The notes under the pieces: model-generated
The model's database searches: none
What the model was told of the DNA's origin: nothing
Seen by the model: the letters and a program-made list of their open reading frames with translations, nothing else
Made by a program: the position numbers and the translations under genes
Part shown: one piece after another, positions 8,787 through 19,508 of the stretch
Position numbering within the stretch: position 1 is the first letter of the stretch
Layout: each line of letters opens with the position of its first letter
Assembly: GCA_051453625.1 (NCBI GenBank)
Contig: JBOZIK010000001.1
Span: 123,061,180-123,082,986 of the forward strand
DNA: 21,807 bases
From: Welwitschia mirabilis
Lineage: Eukaryota; Gnetophyta; Gnetopsida; Welwitschiales
Direction: 5' to 3'

Positions 8787-8797
8787 TTCTCCCACTT
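8787..8797 (-). other. Polypurine-tract-like sequence outside the 5' LTR
   Basis: Directly outside the 5' LTR the element strand reads AAGTGGGAGAA, a textbook copia polypurine tract, where host DNA is expected. It matches the inner tract at 3626-3636 at nine of eleven positions. It suggests this LTR is also the 3' LTR of a second, mostly lost element. Confidence 0.6.
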
Positions 8798-10109
8798 GCT
8801 TCGTATTCAAGAGATCTTTCCCTGATCACATGTCATGTAATTAGCATCCTTCTATGGCTAACTGCTACCAGCCAAGTTATGTTAGTGTTCCTTCTTCTTC
8901 ATGTCCCTTTCTACTAAAATTCTTGTACTTGATAGGATGATGGCACTCCCATCGTTTTAAGCAAGTAGACTTAACAAAATTCTTTTGGCATAACTCTTAC
9001 GACTTTCAAACCAAAATACACTTAGGAATCTAAGTTTCCTTCTTAGAGCACCTAGGCTTGCTTATGGAATCATACTTCAAATGTGTAGAAAAGGAATAGC
9101 CTTCAAATGCACCTTGTCCCCACTTCTTAGTTATCGGTTCCTTCCTTAACATTTGAGGGAAAATCACACCAGATAATGCCTTGTATTCACCCCTTCAAAG
9201 GGTGAGGTCTTTGAGAAGCACCCTTGCTTCTTGGGTTATTTTCAATGTCTGTTGTTTACTCTTCTTTCATTTACTCTTATTCTTCTTTTGTTTTTCAAAA
9301 ATATAGCATTTGTGGTTTCTAAAAGGATATCTTTAAGGGTATCCCTAGCTACATTGCTTCTTTAATCTATCATTGATCCAAGGGCTACTCTATAATGTAG
9401 GGGATGTTGCTTCTTCAAAGGGAGATCTTACAATATTCCAGCCACCCTCCAAAACAAGTTCAGCTACCCCCTCAACTAAAGATGAACTGTGTTGTCTTTC
9501 ATCACCCAAAGGAATCTACATCAACAATAACCCCTCTAATCTGCTTGTAGGTTTTGATTTTAAATAGATATCAAGGATATTTAACATAACCAATCTTAAT
9601 TTTAATATGGCATTAAGCGTGTTCATGATTAACCAAAGTGAGTGGAATCTTTCAAAAAAGCATATAACTGCAATGGGATGACTGTACAAAATTGATTTGC
9701 AACCAATATGGTTCATTTCCATCGCATTTGATCATCTTTCAATCATGTAAAAATAGTGTTTTTTAATCCGTCCATAAATTTCAATTACTCTATTACATTG
9801 ACCAAAAATCATGCGCATCAATTTATGGAATGAACTTTCTAAAAAATTACTTCTAATCTGTTCTAAATAAAGCCAAAAAACCAATTGTCCTTCTCTACAA
9901 AAATGAATCTAGTATCCTTCATGTTAATGAAAAAACAATTCTTCTCCTTCTAATGCATATTTCCCTTTTTATCAAGAGTTGATTTATGGAAAACTGAACC
10001 ACACTTGCTAGAGTCATTAATCTACTTGGCTGGATGAAAACTCACAGGTGGCTCTTGCTAGCTTGAGAGCTGGCCACCAAATGTACAAGTCTTAACTATG
10101 GTTTATACA
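8798..10109. other. Right flank of the copia element, no gene recognised
   Basis: If the outer polypurine tract is real, the first part of this stretch is the tail of a second copia-like element's internal region, but no RNase H motif is readable. Small hairpins occur at about 9190-9206 (caccc/gggtg) and 9214-9231 (agaagca/tgcttct). The plus open frame at 9373-9567 has no family motif. Confidence 0.4.
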
Positions 10110-10250
10110 CAAGATGTTGAAGGTCATGTTGGGTGTGCCTTATATACATGGGTATAACCACAAACCAACCTACATTAAATAAGACTCGAACCCAAGACCT
10201 TGAAGCTCACCACTTATAAACAGGGGTCAAACAATGTTATGCACCTAGTT
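10110..10250. repeat. Dispersed repeat, copy B
   Basis: This shares with 409-610 the ordered words 'atacatg', 'acaaaccaacc', 'gaacccaaga', 'ttgaagct' and 'ccacttataaaca'. On the minus strand it contains GGGTTCGAGTC, close to a tRNA B box. There is only one copy of the 44-bp unit that is doubled in copy A. Confidence 0.5.
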
Positions 10251-11902
10251 ATCTAATGCATTATTCTTATATAACATCTTCATATGCAAGAGGAATTTCC
10301 TCAAGGCAAGAAATTGTTTTACGTATATAACAATGGGAACTTTAAAATCTTTATGAAGATGCCAAAGCAAAAGTAATTTAGCATCTCCAGTCTATACAAA
10401 AATGCCACACCTTAGCTGATTTAGTGATAGGATATGAAAAGCACATGTGTACATCGATGATTATAGGCTCTTTAGACATTGTTTAAAAAAAGGACAAAGT
10501 TCTAGTTCCTGAGTACGATAAGTACCTGAATGTGCAGAATGCAAGCTAATATGCTTGCAATTGGCAGCCAGCTGTCTTCTGGTGACAATGATAATTCTGA
10601 ACTGTAAATAGTTCAATAGGTACATAATAATGAAACTGTTCAGAATGTATTAACAGCTGACAGAAAATACAAAAAATTCAAACAAATTCAATTCACTGTA
10701 AGATCAAGGGAATAAAAACGTTTGGTATTTTTTCTGTGTCAAAAAGCATTCTAACCCTCAATTTTGTCAAAAAGGAGACAGGACAACAAGAGTAGGAGGC
10801 TAGAAAAAACAAGGTACCCACCAAGGAAAGTGTAAATGTATTGCTATAACAATTTCTCAGGTGCCTACTAGAGGGCACTGTGAGACCGACTCTCAAGGAC
10901 CAAACTGTAATTGCCATTTTAATAATACATAACACATAAGATAAGGAGCTTATTAAGTATATATTAACAAGGTTAGTAATATTAAAAATTGTCATGTAGA
11001 CAAATTAGGAATCAGATAACAGTAGACGCATATGTAAAGAAACATCTTGCCCTAAAGACCTAAATTGGAAAAATCAAAAAGAGCCAAACACACACACATG
11101 GACATAAAAAACAATTTCATATTTTTCATGCTTCAAACTTCGGGGGCATTGCAAGGACAAATTTAGGCTTTCTCTGGTTTGGAAAACCCTAACTAGCAGT
11201 ATGGCAATAGTGTCTCAGACAGCTTCATCATGCTTACAACTACTTTAAGGGGTCCAGTATAGATAACAGTATCACAAATCAGAGCATATCCTTTTTGAAG
11301 TCTCACAAGCAGGGGCTACATATGATATGTTCCTATGTGTGGCCACAAGGCCCACAACCATATAATAGAGTAAGTATTGTGTGCAAGGGCTTTAAATGAT
11401 AGGGTGCTAGTAATCCTGAATCTGTTTTCAAATAAAAAAACTACATGTGAAGCAATATGCTAGGACAGCACTCAGAAATATAACATGTAATCTAGAATGA
11501 CTTAGTCTAACAAATGCACAGTATTTATATATGAGCTACTGGAGTGGGTTGCCTACGAAGAAGGCCAACTTGATAACAGTTTTGGGCACAAGTATATTTT
11601 ACGTAAACACTGCAAGTAAGTACATCATATGCGTATACATGTTCTCAGTCATGCATAAGGTGTATGAAATAGTTAATGTGTTGAAAGAAAACAACAGTTT
11701 CAAAATTCAACAAGTTCAGTACTTTGGGAAGAACATACATTCAAAATAAAAGAGAGAAAGTCCCAAATGGTATGTAGAAACTGATCAATTAATCATATTG
11801 TGTACCACTAAAGAAACAACCTCCCAGCAATGGTTATAAACATTCACTCAAGTGGTGTTAGAAGTTTCAGATTTCAATGATCCCATCCAGTGTGGACTTA
11901 CC
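10251..11902. other. Intergenic, nothing recognised
   Basis: AT-rich DNA with a short CA run near 11089-11098. Open frames at 10693-10995 (minus) and 11531-11749 (plus) show no domain or splice context that I recognise. Confidence 0.45.
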
Positions 11903-12181
11903 TCAGACATTTGCTGAGTTATGTTGCCCCTCGCCAGTTGCAGAAAATTTACTGCCTTGTTTGCCCATGAGAATAATGTTTGGGCCTAGACAATGAGGGT
12001 TGACCAACCTAAAGTTGTGGTGACAAAGATCTGAGTCAAATAACATGGAGTCAGATAACCGACCTTCTGCGTAGAAGCCCTCCAGTTTGCCTAAAGCTTG
12101 GGCAACCGACCTTAAACGTGGGCTGACCAAGCCTGAAAAGTGCCAATTGAGCTGGGTGACTGAATTTCCATGGTGGGGTGA
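11903..12181 (-). other. Unassigned open frame without ATG start
   Basis: A minus frame is open for 92 codons between a TGA at 12184-12182 and the TGA at 11905-11903. The DNA is richer in GC than its surroundings, and the product includes 'SVAQALGKLEGFYAEGRLSD'. There is no start Met near the beginning and no family match that I know. It could be part of a repeat or a chance frame. Confidence 0.2.
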
Positions 12182-12184
12182 TCA

Positions 12185-14024
12185 AGCTCTTCAGAGCTGT
12201 CAAGAATCAAGCAATCAGCCATTCAGTTGACCTCAATTACCTATTGTCATTCGCTTAGTTAGCTTTTAATTGATGACACTTACACCAGTTGTCCATTTGA
12301 TTGATTGGGAAAACTTTTCAGCTGCATGCAGATCAAGCCAATCAAGCAAATCAATTCAGTTCATTGCTATCATTTCTCCTTAGCCTTTCTCAATCTTATT
12401 TCAGATAGATCCTAATAATATGCTTAATGCACTCTTTCCTATGGAACAAAGACTACTATCATTTTTCTCTATATCTGGTTTTCTAGCATATGTTATCTCT
12501 ATTCCAAACTGTGTGAGTGCATGGTGGCAAATTTTTCCACATTCTATCTCTATGCTTCAGAGCTGAATCTCAGCCAGAAAAAGATCCAAAGAATTGCTCT
12601 TGAAGGATTTTAGTTATATGGGTACCCAGTGAAAAAGCAGGGGTGCAAGAAAAAGCTGATCATTAAAGGAACCACGTAGAAAAGTGTTCTTTCCTCCTAA
12701 GAGTGGAGTATGTTTATGCCGAACCACTATAAAATTCCTTTTGTGTGCTCACTTTATTTTGCCTTATACATGTAATTTCAGCACTTATAATTTCCTTGAA
12801 GTATCAAATTTTACTGGTTTTAAGATAGAGACATAGAAGTCATCTCAAACTCAACACAAATAACCACTAACCAAATTTGATTAGTAACTTCACAACACAA
12901 TTCTACAGAATAAACCAAAACTCAATGCAAAGTTAGAGACAACTGGTTGTCAACATAGGACAACAAAGAAGAGTTGTAAGCCCAGAAATATGAATGCAAA
13001 TGAGATGAATAAATTGCTCTCAAGATTTCTTATGTTGCAGAGGATTGATCCACTTTGTTCAATATTCTGCTGTCATAATAATGAACTGTTGCTCCTTGGA
13101 GCTGGATGGATTGGTTGCCTTAGTAAGATTGAAACTCTGGAAAGGGATCAGTATAGCCAACTAGTGACACTTTTGAGGCAATATAAGCATTACCTAATGA
13201 TGACAAGAACACTGTTATGCAGGTTGATTCATGATAAGTAACCAAGCCATGCTATAATGGAATGCAAATGATCAATTGCATGCATGCGATTGCGAGCCAT
13301 GCATTGTGTTCTGCTTTGATAACAAATGTATATGGGGGTTCTCCTCATTTATTATAGTTTTCACTCATAATGTCGAATAATGGATAAAATGTCCTGAATT
13401 AGAATAGAGAACAAAGTACATGTGGATAAGCACACTTGTAGCATGCTTATTTTCGTGTTACAGCACTGATCATACAAGCAGTACAACTTCTAGGGAACGT
13501 GGATGACCTGTCTCAATGAAAGTTTAGGCATGAGAAGTAAAATTTCAAGTTCAAATTTACCAAGGCAGACACAAGTTAAAGTTTGAATTCAACTCGCAAA
13601 ACCCAAAGGTCCTATTCAACAGTGAAGATCTAAGTTGAAATTCAACAACTAAAAGTTGAAGACCGAATTCAACAAAGATTGAGATGCTGGCAAAGTTTTC
13701 ATGGTATTATGGCCATGTGCTATATTCATTGTCTTCACTCGAACCCCCTCCTTTGGCCCACAAGGTTGGACAAGCGCATATATATTCTAATGAATACCTT
13801 ATGTAGCTCTAGAGCTTATAACATGGTGCTTGGACAAGACACCATGTGCCTCAGGCCCTTTTACAAGTTATGTTGGGTAGTTGTCAGGTAAAGTTCTACA
13901 AGATGCCTGTTTAGAATGAACCGTGTGTCTGATTACTAACTGTAGTTCCAAACATAGAGATAGATTTCCTATTCTGCACCCAAAGGAACATGCCTCAAGA
14001 TCCAAATGGGAATTCAAAAACCCT
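12185..14024. other. Intergenic, with clustered GTTGAATTCAAC-like palindromes
   Basis: No gene supported. Three near-palindromes built on GTTGAA/TTCAAC lie at 13581-13593, 13634-13646 and 13655-13673. The plus open frames at 12990-13241 and 13679-13891 have no recognisable motif. Confidence 0.45.
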
Positions 14025-14506
14025 AAGTTTGTTCAAATGAAGAACAGAATGGGGAGAGATGGTGATTAAAATAGGTCAACTGAGAAACAGGGAGAACAAA
14101 TGGACAAGGAATGTAAAGCATATAAGACTAAATCTTGTGTGTCAAAGAAAAGGTTGTTTGAAGATGAGACTAGTGACTTCACTAGATTTTCGCTTAACAG
14201 ATAATGCTATTAGCAACGATTTTTGTATATACACTTTTGACTGTATGGTGTTTGCTTAGTTTTGAAGTTTGTTCAAATGAAGAACAGAATGGGGAGAGAT
14301 GGTGATTAAAATAGGTCAACTGAGAAACAGGGACAACAAATGGACAAGGAATGTAAAGCATATAAGACTAAATCTTGTGTGTCAAAGAAAAGGTTGTTTG
14401 AAGATAAGAGTAGTGACTTCACTAGATTTTTGCTTAACAGATAACGCTATTTTAGCAACGATTTTTGTATATACACTTTTGACTGTATGGTGTTTGCTTA
14501 GTTTTG
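14025..14506. repeat. 240-bp tandem duplication
   Basis: 14025-14264 and 14265-14506 are direct copies. They differ by a handful of substitutions and a 2-base insertion ('ctattagc' versus 'ctattttagc'). A further 5 bases (14507-14511) restart the unit. Each copy contains the same short ATG frame, which has no known motif, so I do not call it a gene. High identity indicates a recent duplication. Confidence 0.92.
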
Positions 14507-15629
14507 AAGTTAGCAAAGAGATGGAAGACCACAGGGAGAATTTCTAGACCACATCAAAGAGACTCCAAAGATAAAGCACTATGTAAAGATGTCAACCAAT
14601 TCAAACAACACTTTCTGGATAACATGCTTTGAAAATAGATTACCGTAAGATGCTGAAAGCAAGCAATACCTTTCTGATAGCACATTGTGAAAATAGGTTA
14701 CCATAAGATGCTCTAAGTAGAGGAAGATTTTGAAGCTAGAAAGGATGATGAAAAACCAGTTGAGGAAAGAAGAAGAAAAAGGAGTCGAGAGGAGGAAAGT
14801 TGATCATGTTTCTACAAGTCAATTATGAACTAAATTTGATAGCAAGAGCTCTCACTATATCTTTATGATCTCATAAAAGAACTGAACCAAAGATCTGATA
14901 TATAAAAGCCCAAGCTTCATCAGTAGTTGTTGACAATCTTAAAAACCCCAAGACATAAATGGAATGATGAATGATCCAACACTAACTAATGGGAGCTCTG
15001 ACAATTGCAAAAATGCATAGGCTGATCTAATCTTAGTCTTTGGATCTGACATAATAATTGATTAGGGCTTCAATTTTATGTTCAAACCTTATCAAGAATT
15101 TAAGATCACTCACGTTTATGAAACAAGAAGAACAAGACACACAAATTTAGGTGACAAACCCTGAGAAAAACAAATACCTCCATGATGCAGATGGGTAAAA
15201 GTTGTTACATGCAAGTTGTAAAATTTGATTATGATTCAAGACAGCTTCCTCAACATATGAAGAAACACAGAAACACAATTTTAATTGGAAGAAGCAACTT
15301 GGACTAACCTACCAAGGCCATACAGCAAGTTACAAGATATACATATTAACAGAAAACCTGCTAACAGACAGCCATCTTCAGTACCCTCATAGCATTACAG
15401 TTTTTGGACCACTAACCATCAGAATTCATCCTCCTTGTATCATACTAGCACTACACTTGTTACACTCCACGGTACTTAGACTTCTCTGTAATACACGCAC
15501 CTGGAGAATGTTGGCACAAGCTTCAACAAGAACGCAGCTTAGGATTGAGGCCTGGAAATAAACTAATAAAACAAAGAGCCTTGAATGATGACCACGTTTA
15601 AGATTGGTTAAGGCTACAATGTGAGTAAC
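14507..15629. other. Intergenic, nothing firm
   Basis: A purine-rich stretch at about 14716-14802 gives charged open frames in two phases, as expected for low-complexity DNA. Minus strand near 14870-14950 has 'TTDEAWAFIYQIFG', faintly like a copia gag piece, but too short to call. 15180-15560 shows no gene. Confidence 0.35.
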
Positions 15630-15706
15630 ATGGTGAAGATATTGTTTTTATTTTTTAATCATGTTTGCACATTATTCTTACAATAAGACACAGCTAACAA
15701 TATTTT
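15630..15706. repeat. 77-bp sequence repeated across an N run (left copy)
   Basis: Identical to 15807-15883. The copies directly flank the 100-N gap, which points to an unmerged contig overlap. Confidence 0.9.
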
Positions 15707-15806
15707 NNNNNNNNNNNNNNNNNNNNNNNNNNNNNNNNNNNNNNNNNNNNNNNNNNNNNNNNNNNNNNNNNNNNNNNNNNNNNNNNNNNNNNNNNNNNNN
15801 NNNNNN
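15707..15806. other. Assembly gap, 100 N
   Basis: Exactly 100 N between two identical 77-bp flanks. The overlap suggests that nothing is missing here. Confidence 0.97.
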
Positions 15807-15883
15807 ATGGTGAAGATATTGTTTTTATTTTTTAATCATGTTTGCACATTATTCTTACAATAAGACACAGCTAACAATATTTT
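15807..15883. repeat. 77-bp sequence repeated across an N run (right copy)
   Basis: Perfect copy of 15630-15706. Confidence 0.9.
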
Positions 15884-17032
15884 ATATTAATGTGATCAAA
15901 TACCAACACTTATTATCTTCTCTGGGAACACATCATGAAAATGGTATAGATAATGGTATTCAAATGCTCGATGTTTGTTGTATGTTCTGATGTTTCTACT
16001 AAGAACCTGGGTAGCTTAATAAAAATAAATAAATTTCAATGAACATTTTGCACATATGGCTTTTAATCTTTTAAACCTACAAAGGAATTTACCTTAACTG
16101 TTACAGCTTTTGGGATTTAATCCCTAGCTTAACATGTTTATCTTTAGGTCATACCTTAATTACTTTTAAGTAACTCTTAAACTTTTTTCCAATTGTTTTG
16201 AGTTAACATGAATTTTTATGATTAATATAGTACAAATGAGCCTTCTGAATGCACGTTGCCCTAACTTTTGTAGATTGTACAGTATTAAAAAATTTCCCAG
16301 TTGTGATACTTATCAGGAAGCGCAGGTAAACATGTCAGAGCCAATGATCTCCTTAACGCTGATCCAAGCTAATTAGCAAGAATCAGTTGATTAGAAGTTA
16401 GAATCCTTTTATGATCTGTGTCCAAAATAAGATTCAAAGCTAGTGATGATACAAAGTACAGCTGACGTCCTACCTTTCAAAGTCCGCAGTTTATCCTCTA
16501 TGTCTCTGAGGGTCTATGTTAACAATCTTCAAATAATGCATCTTCTTGTTAATTTGAGCAGAACACACTTGCTATTTCATTTTGAGCCTTAACTATGCAA
16601 ACCAAGCAAACCAGTAACAAACCATTAACAAAGCAGTAACCTTGGGAAATACCATATGGTTTCCAGAAATTAACTTCTTTATATAGAAAACAATACGTAG
16701 GTGAATCATTCTTCACACGTTTTAAAATTTTTCTGGAATCTCTTTTAATTAAATAGAACAAAAGGCGTAATCCAAAATTGGCAAATACAAAGCAATATAC
16801 AATCAAATCATTTTTCTATATTCTGAAATTTAAATGAAATCTCTTTTACAATGGACTAAACAAAAGGTGTAATCAAACATTGGCAAATACAACATATATA
16901 AAGCCGTCATCAAAAATCAGCAAGGAAAACCAGATAAACTGGCCTAGTATTTTCTGTGATTTTAACAGAACAGCGACCGTGAATCCACTGAGGAACACTC
17001 TGATAGTCACACAGCCATATCGGACAACTTAC
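15884..17032. other. Probable intron or 3' region of the downstream gene
   Basis: This lies 3' of exon 3 of the minus-strand gene. It starts with the donor GTAAGT (17032-17027). No later exon could be placed firmly; two weak candidates are at 16513-16474 and 16368-16313. A degenerate direct repeat of about 63 bp occurs at 16737-16800 and 16838-16900, sharing 'aatctcttttа'-type starts and 'attggcaaatacaa'. The minus open frame at 16549-16806 runs across one repeat copy and looks like chance. Confidence 0.4.
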
Positions 17033-17720
17033 TTTATATACGGGGCCAAATAAACAAGGGCGTAGACAAGGTATCTTTGCCGTCCAGTATCTAACCACGC
17101 AAATACCCAACTCTACAGACAGGAAGAAAACATTGCATAACTAAATGACAATTTTAGTGAAATAGATTTTTCTTTTTTAGAATTGAAAAAAAAATGGATC
17201 CCAAGAACAAATAGCCTTTTAAATACCAGCCAGTTAAAGAAAGGAATAAAACTAATAATTCCCATGGCTGCAAATCGCATGTCTTCCATGCTGTCTCCAT
17301 CCCCTTTGTCACCGCTATTGTCGCTTTCTCTAAGAGGGAAAGCAACGGAATTGAAGACACATGCCCCGATAGCGACGGCGAGAGGAGTATCTTGTATAAA
17401 CTGTGATCTGCAAATAATGCTCTGACGTTCTAACTTGCCCTGGTCCAGGAATAGGTATGATGCTCAATGAATCCCAACAGACTGACTATTCCTATGAACA
17501 TAGAGATAAGATTGAATGAAATAAGAAATACCTTTTTCTGGGCGTTTGTTTCACAGAATCGTTGAATGTTGATGGCTGAGGACGCAGGAAGAGATCTTCT
17601 AAAAGCATGTCTGCAGTTGAATTGTTGAAGTGAAATTGTATATTGTCGTTGTTGGTAACCACTGAAACGAAGCATTTCTGTTGGGTTTAGATAACAGTGA
17701 ATTTTCTGAGAGTTAACCAT
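17033..17720 (-). CDS. Predicted organelle-targeted membrane protein, exons 1-3, 3' end not found
   Basis: Three exons join in phase. Exon 1, 17720-17532, 63 codons, donor AAG|GTATTT. Exon 2, 17400-17227, 58 codons, acceptor ATCACAG|TTT and donor CTG|GTATTT. Exon 3, 17112-17033, 26 codons plus two bases, acceptor CTGTAG|AGT and donor AAA|GTAAGT. Introns are 131 and 114 bp. Residues 1-63 are rich in Ser, Gln and Arg and poor in acids, like a plastid or mitochondrial transit peptide. Residues 64-86 ('TPLAVAIGACVFNSVAFPL') form a likely membrane segment. An acidic, Gly/Asp-rich loop follows, then 'MRFAAMGIISFIPFFNWL' and, across the splice, 'SWVFAWLDTG', then 'RYLVYALVYLAPYI'. I recall similar NWLSWVFAWLDTG segments in uncharacterised plant chloroplast membrane proteins but cannot name the gene. 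The ATG is the first in frame after an upstream TGA near 17840. No stops interrupt the exons, so it may be functional. At least one more exon is required. Confidence 0.75.
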
Positions 17721-17885
17721 GCGCGACTCCTTACATAAGATAAAGAAACATTCAGGCAGAGTTTCAGTGGATGTTGGGTGTACTGATCCTGTAAGGGGCG
17801 CGATCTTATTACACCGAGTTACAGTGGGCGATGGGTGTGCTCATCCTGTAAGGGGGGTTACAAAAGGCGTTCAATACAACTCGCG
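17721..17885 (-). promoter_or_regulatory. GC-richer 5' region of the membrane-protein gene with a 40-bp direct repeat
   Basis: This block directly before the ATG has more CpG than the rest of the window, as expected for a plant promoter or 5' UTR. It contains an imperfect direct repeat (17759-17798 and 17816-17855, 34 of 40 identical, 57-bp spacing) ending in the shared 'atcctgtaagggg'. A possible 11-codon upstream ORF runs 17844-17809. No clear TATA box was seen. Confidence 0.4.
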
Positions 17886-17913
17886 ATGAAAAATTCGCAC
17901 TTTTACCAGAGTC

Positions 17914-17934
17914 AAAAAAAAAAAAAAAAAAAAA
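17914..17934. repeat. A21 homopolymer
   Basis: Twenty-one consecutive A on the plus strand. It could be a simple repeat or the tail of a plus-strand retroposed sequence, but no element body is recognised to its left. Confidence 0.9.
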
Positions 17935-17946
17935 TCAACGACAAGC

Positions 17947-18013
17947 ACATATATATATATAAAAATTACAATTAATTAAACATATATATATATAAATTAC
18001 AATTGATTAAACA
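17947..18013. repeat. AT-rich tandem repeat, about 33-bp period, two copies
   Basis: Two units each consist of 'acatatatatatataaa' followed by 'ttacaatt(a/g)attaaac' (17947-17981 and 17980-18013). It lies between the gene's 5' region and the LINE relic. Confidence 0.8.
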
Positions 18014-18169
18014 TTTGATGGTAAGAAAAGAATCTAATTTCTTGAGCAGCTTTGTATTAAAGCTTTATTGAAAAAATGATAAGAATTTGATCTCCTCTAA
18101 TAAAAATGTTAATCTAGTCACCCTCAAAGATAGCCTAACAGTGATGCTTCCAACAAAAATTGTTGTCTA

Positions 18170-19500
18170 TAAGCAAAATCTATCACTCACCATCAAACTG
18201 ATTCTTGAGAGTATTTTGCAAAAGAATGGAATAAGAGGGGGGAAAAAAGAGATTCCAAACAAGTTGAAGAGCCAAGACCATAGTTGCTTAGACATATCAC
18301 AGTCCCAAAAAACATGTTGGAAGCGTTGATGGGGTTAGCCCTGCTAAGTTGACTCCACCTATCAATCAGTAACCCTTGATGTAAAAAGGATCAATAGAAA
18401 ATCTTAAACTTTAGTTGCACTTTAGATTTCCACAACTTTTGAAACAAAGCCTTCCATTTGTCCTTTGACCAATCTAAATTCCAATTCCTATTCATACGAG
18501 TGGAGGACATAACCATTTCACATCTAGAAATAAGCCTTAGAAAAAGTAAAGTGACACATTTTTTGGCCATTTTGCCATAACCATTCATCTATCTACGCGT
18601 CATTGCTATTAAACCAATTAAAATTATTTAAAATGGATTCTACAAGTTGGAGAAAAGGGGGATCTCTCATCTAGAATTGCCATTTGGCTCTATTGGCTTG
18701 CCAATAAAAGGATAGAGCTCCTTGGTTACTGATTATCAGTTGGCCTATGTGGAGAAGGCCCTTTTAAGCAAGAGTTCTAGCTATGGATTTGAAAATTGAG
18801 CTAATGGCAAAAAATTGAGTTCAAAATCTGGGGACCATCAAAAGGAGTGTAAATTCAAATTATATTTGGAAAGGCCATGAGGCTTCTAAGTAAGATAAAT
18901 TTTAATTCTATTTCAACATCCCCAATTTTGTTAGAAAAGAAAAGAACCTGGAAGCTTTATGTTTTCCCTAGTCATGATCCAATTACTACAACGAGAGTTG
19001 CTACAGTAAGAAGAGAAAAACTTTTCTCCTTTAGAAAAGTAATGTCTGCAAAGCACTTACTAAGCTTCATTCCCTTTGCAAGATTAAAGAACCCATTCAG
19101 AGGCTAGAAGATATCCTTGCCTAGTAATATAAGGACGCTGAAACTTTCGAAAGTTTTATCTGAAAGGCAAATATCCTAAGCTACATGATGAAAAGCTTTA
19201 TAATTATCCTTATCGCCCCAAAGTAACATCATAGAAGCTTATTAATAGATCCTAAAGCTTCTTTGAAGGGTCCATGAAGGAGACATAATAAACTGGAATT
19301 GCACTCAAAATATGCTTTGTAACTACCACTCTATTTGTCAGAGAAAGAGGCTTAGAAGCCCATTTCGGAATTTTATTTTGAACCTTATTAACTACCTTCC
19401 ACTAGAAAGAGTTAGGAGTGTCTTAAAGAGCCAAGGGGGTTTTTAGAAGAAAAAAATCATCTATTGGAGTAAGCCACTAAAAAGGAACATTATTGTAGGG
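18170..19500 (-). pseudogene. LINE ORF2 C-terminal part (thumb and zf-RVT), decayed
   Basis: Near 19400-19270 the frame reads 'KVQNKIPKWASKPLSLTNRV', 'TKHILSAIPVYYVSFMDPSK', matching the post-RT region of plant LINEs (W-x-SK-x-LSLAGR ... P-x-YY-x-S). At 18500-18380 it reads 'NLDWSKDKWKALFQKLWKSK', and at about 18340-18260 'HQRFQHVFWDCDMSKQLWSW', corresponding to the zf-RVT domain (K-LW ... HLF-x-C ... W). The Cys/His knuckle is incomplete and frames are broken by stops and indels. Confidence 0.75.
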
Positions 19501-19508
19501 CAAAAAAC

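Noticed and set aside
11903-12181. 92-codon minus open frame as a gene
   Set aside because: No ATG near its start, no splice sites or motif identified; kept only as an unassigned frame.
14059-14547. Two similar plus-strand small proteins, as a tandem gene pair
   Set aside because: They are the same chance frame carried by the two 240-bp repeat copies; the duplication changes the C-terminus by frameshift and no domain is seen.
14870-14950. Possible copia gag fragment (TTDEAWAFIYQIFG)
   Set aside because: Only about 15 residues resemble gag, with no supporting motif around it.
16910-17110. Minus open frame of 66 codons
   Set aside because: It is the wrong frame over exon 3 and runs through the GTAAGT donor into the intron.
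17154-17360. Minus open frame of 68 codons
   Set aside because: It reads exon 2 in a different frame; the phase that joins to exons 1 and 3 gives the coherent membrane protein.
17183-17425. Plus-strand open frame of 80 codons
   Set aside because: It overlaps exon 2 of the minus-strand gene, which has splice sites and phase support.
18087-18329. Plus-strand open frame of 80 codons
   Set aside because: It is the shadow of the LINE zf-RVT region on the minus strand.
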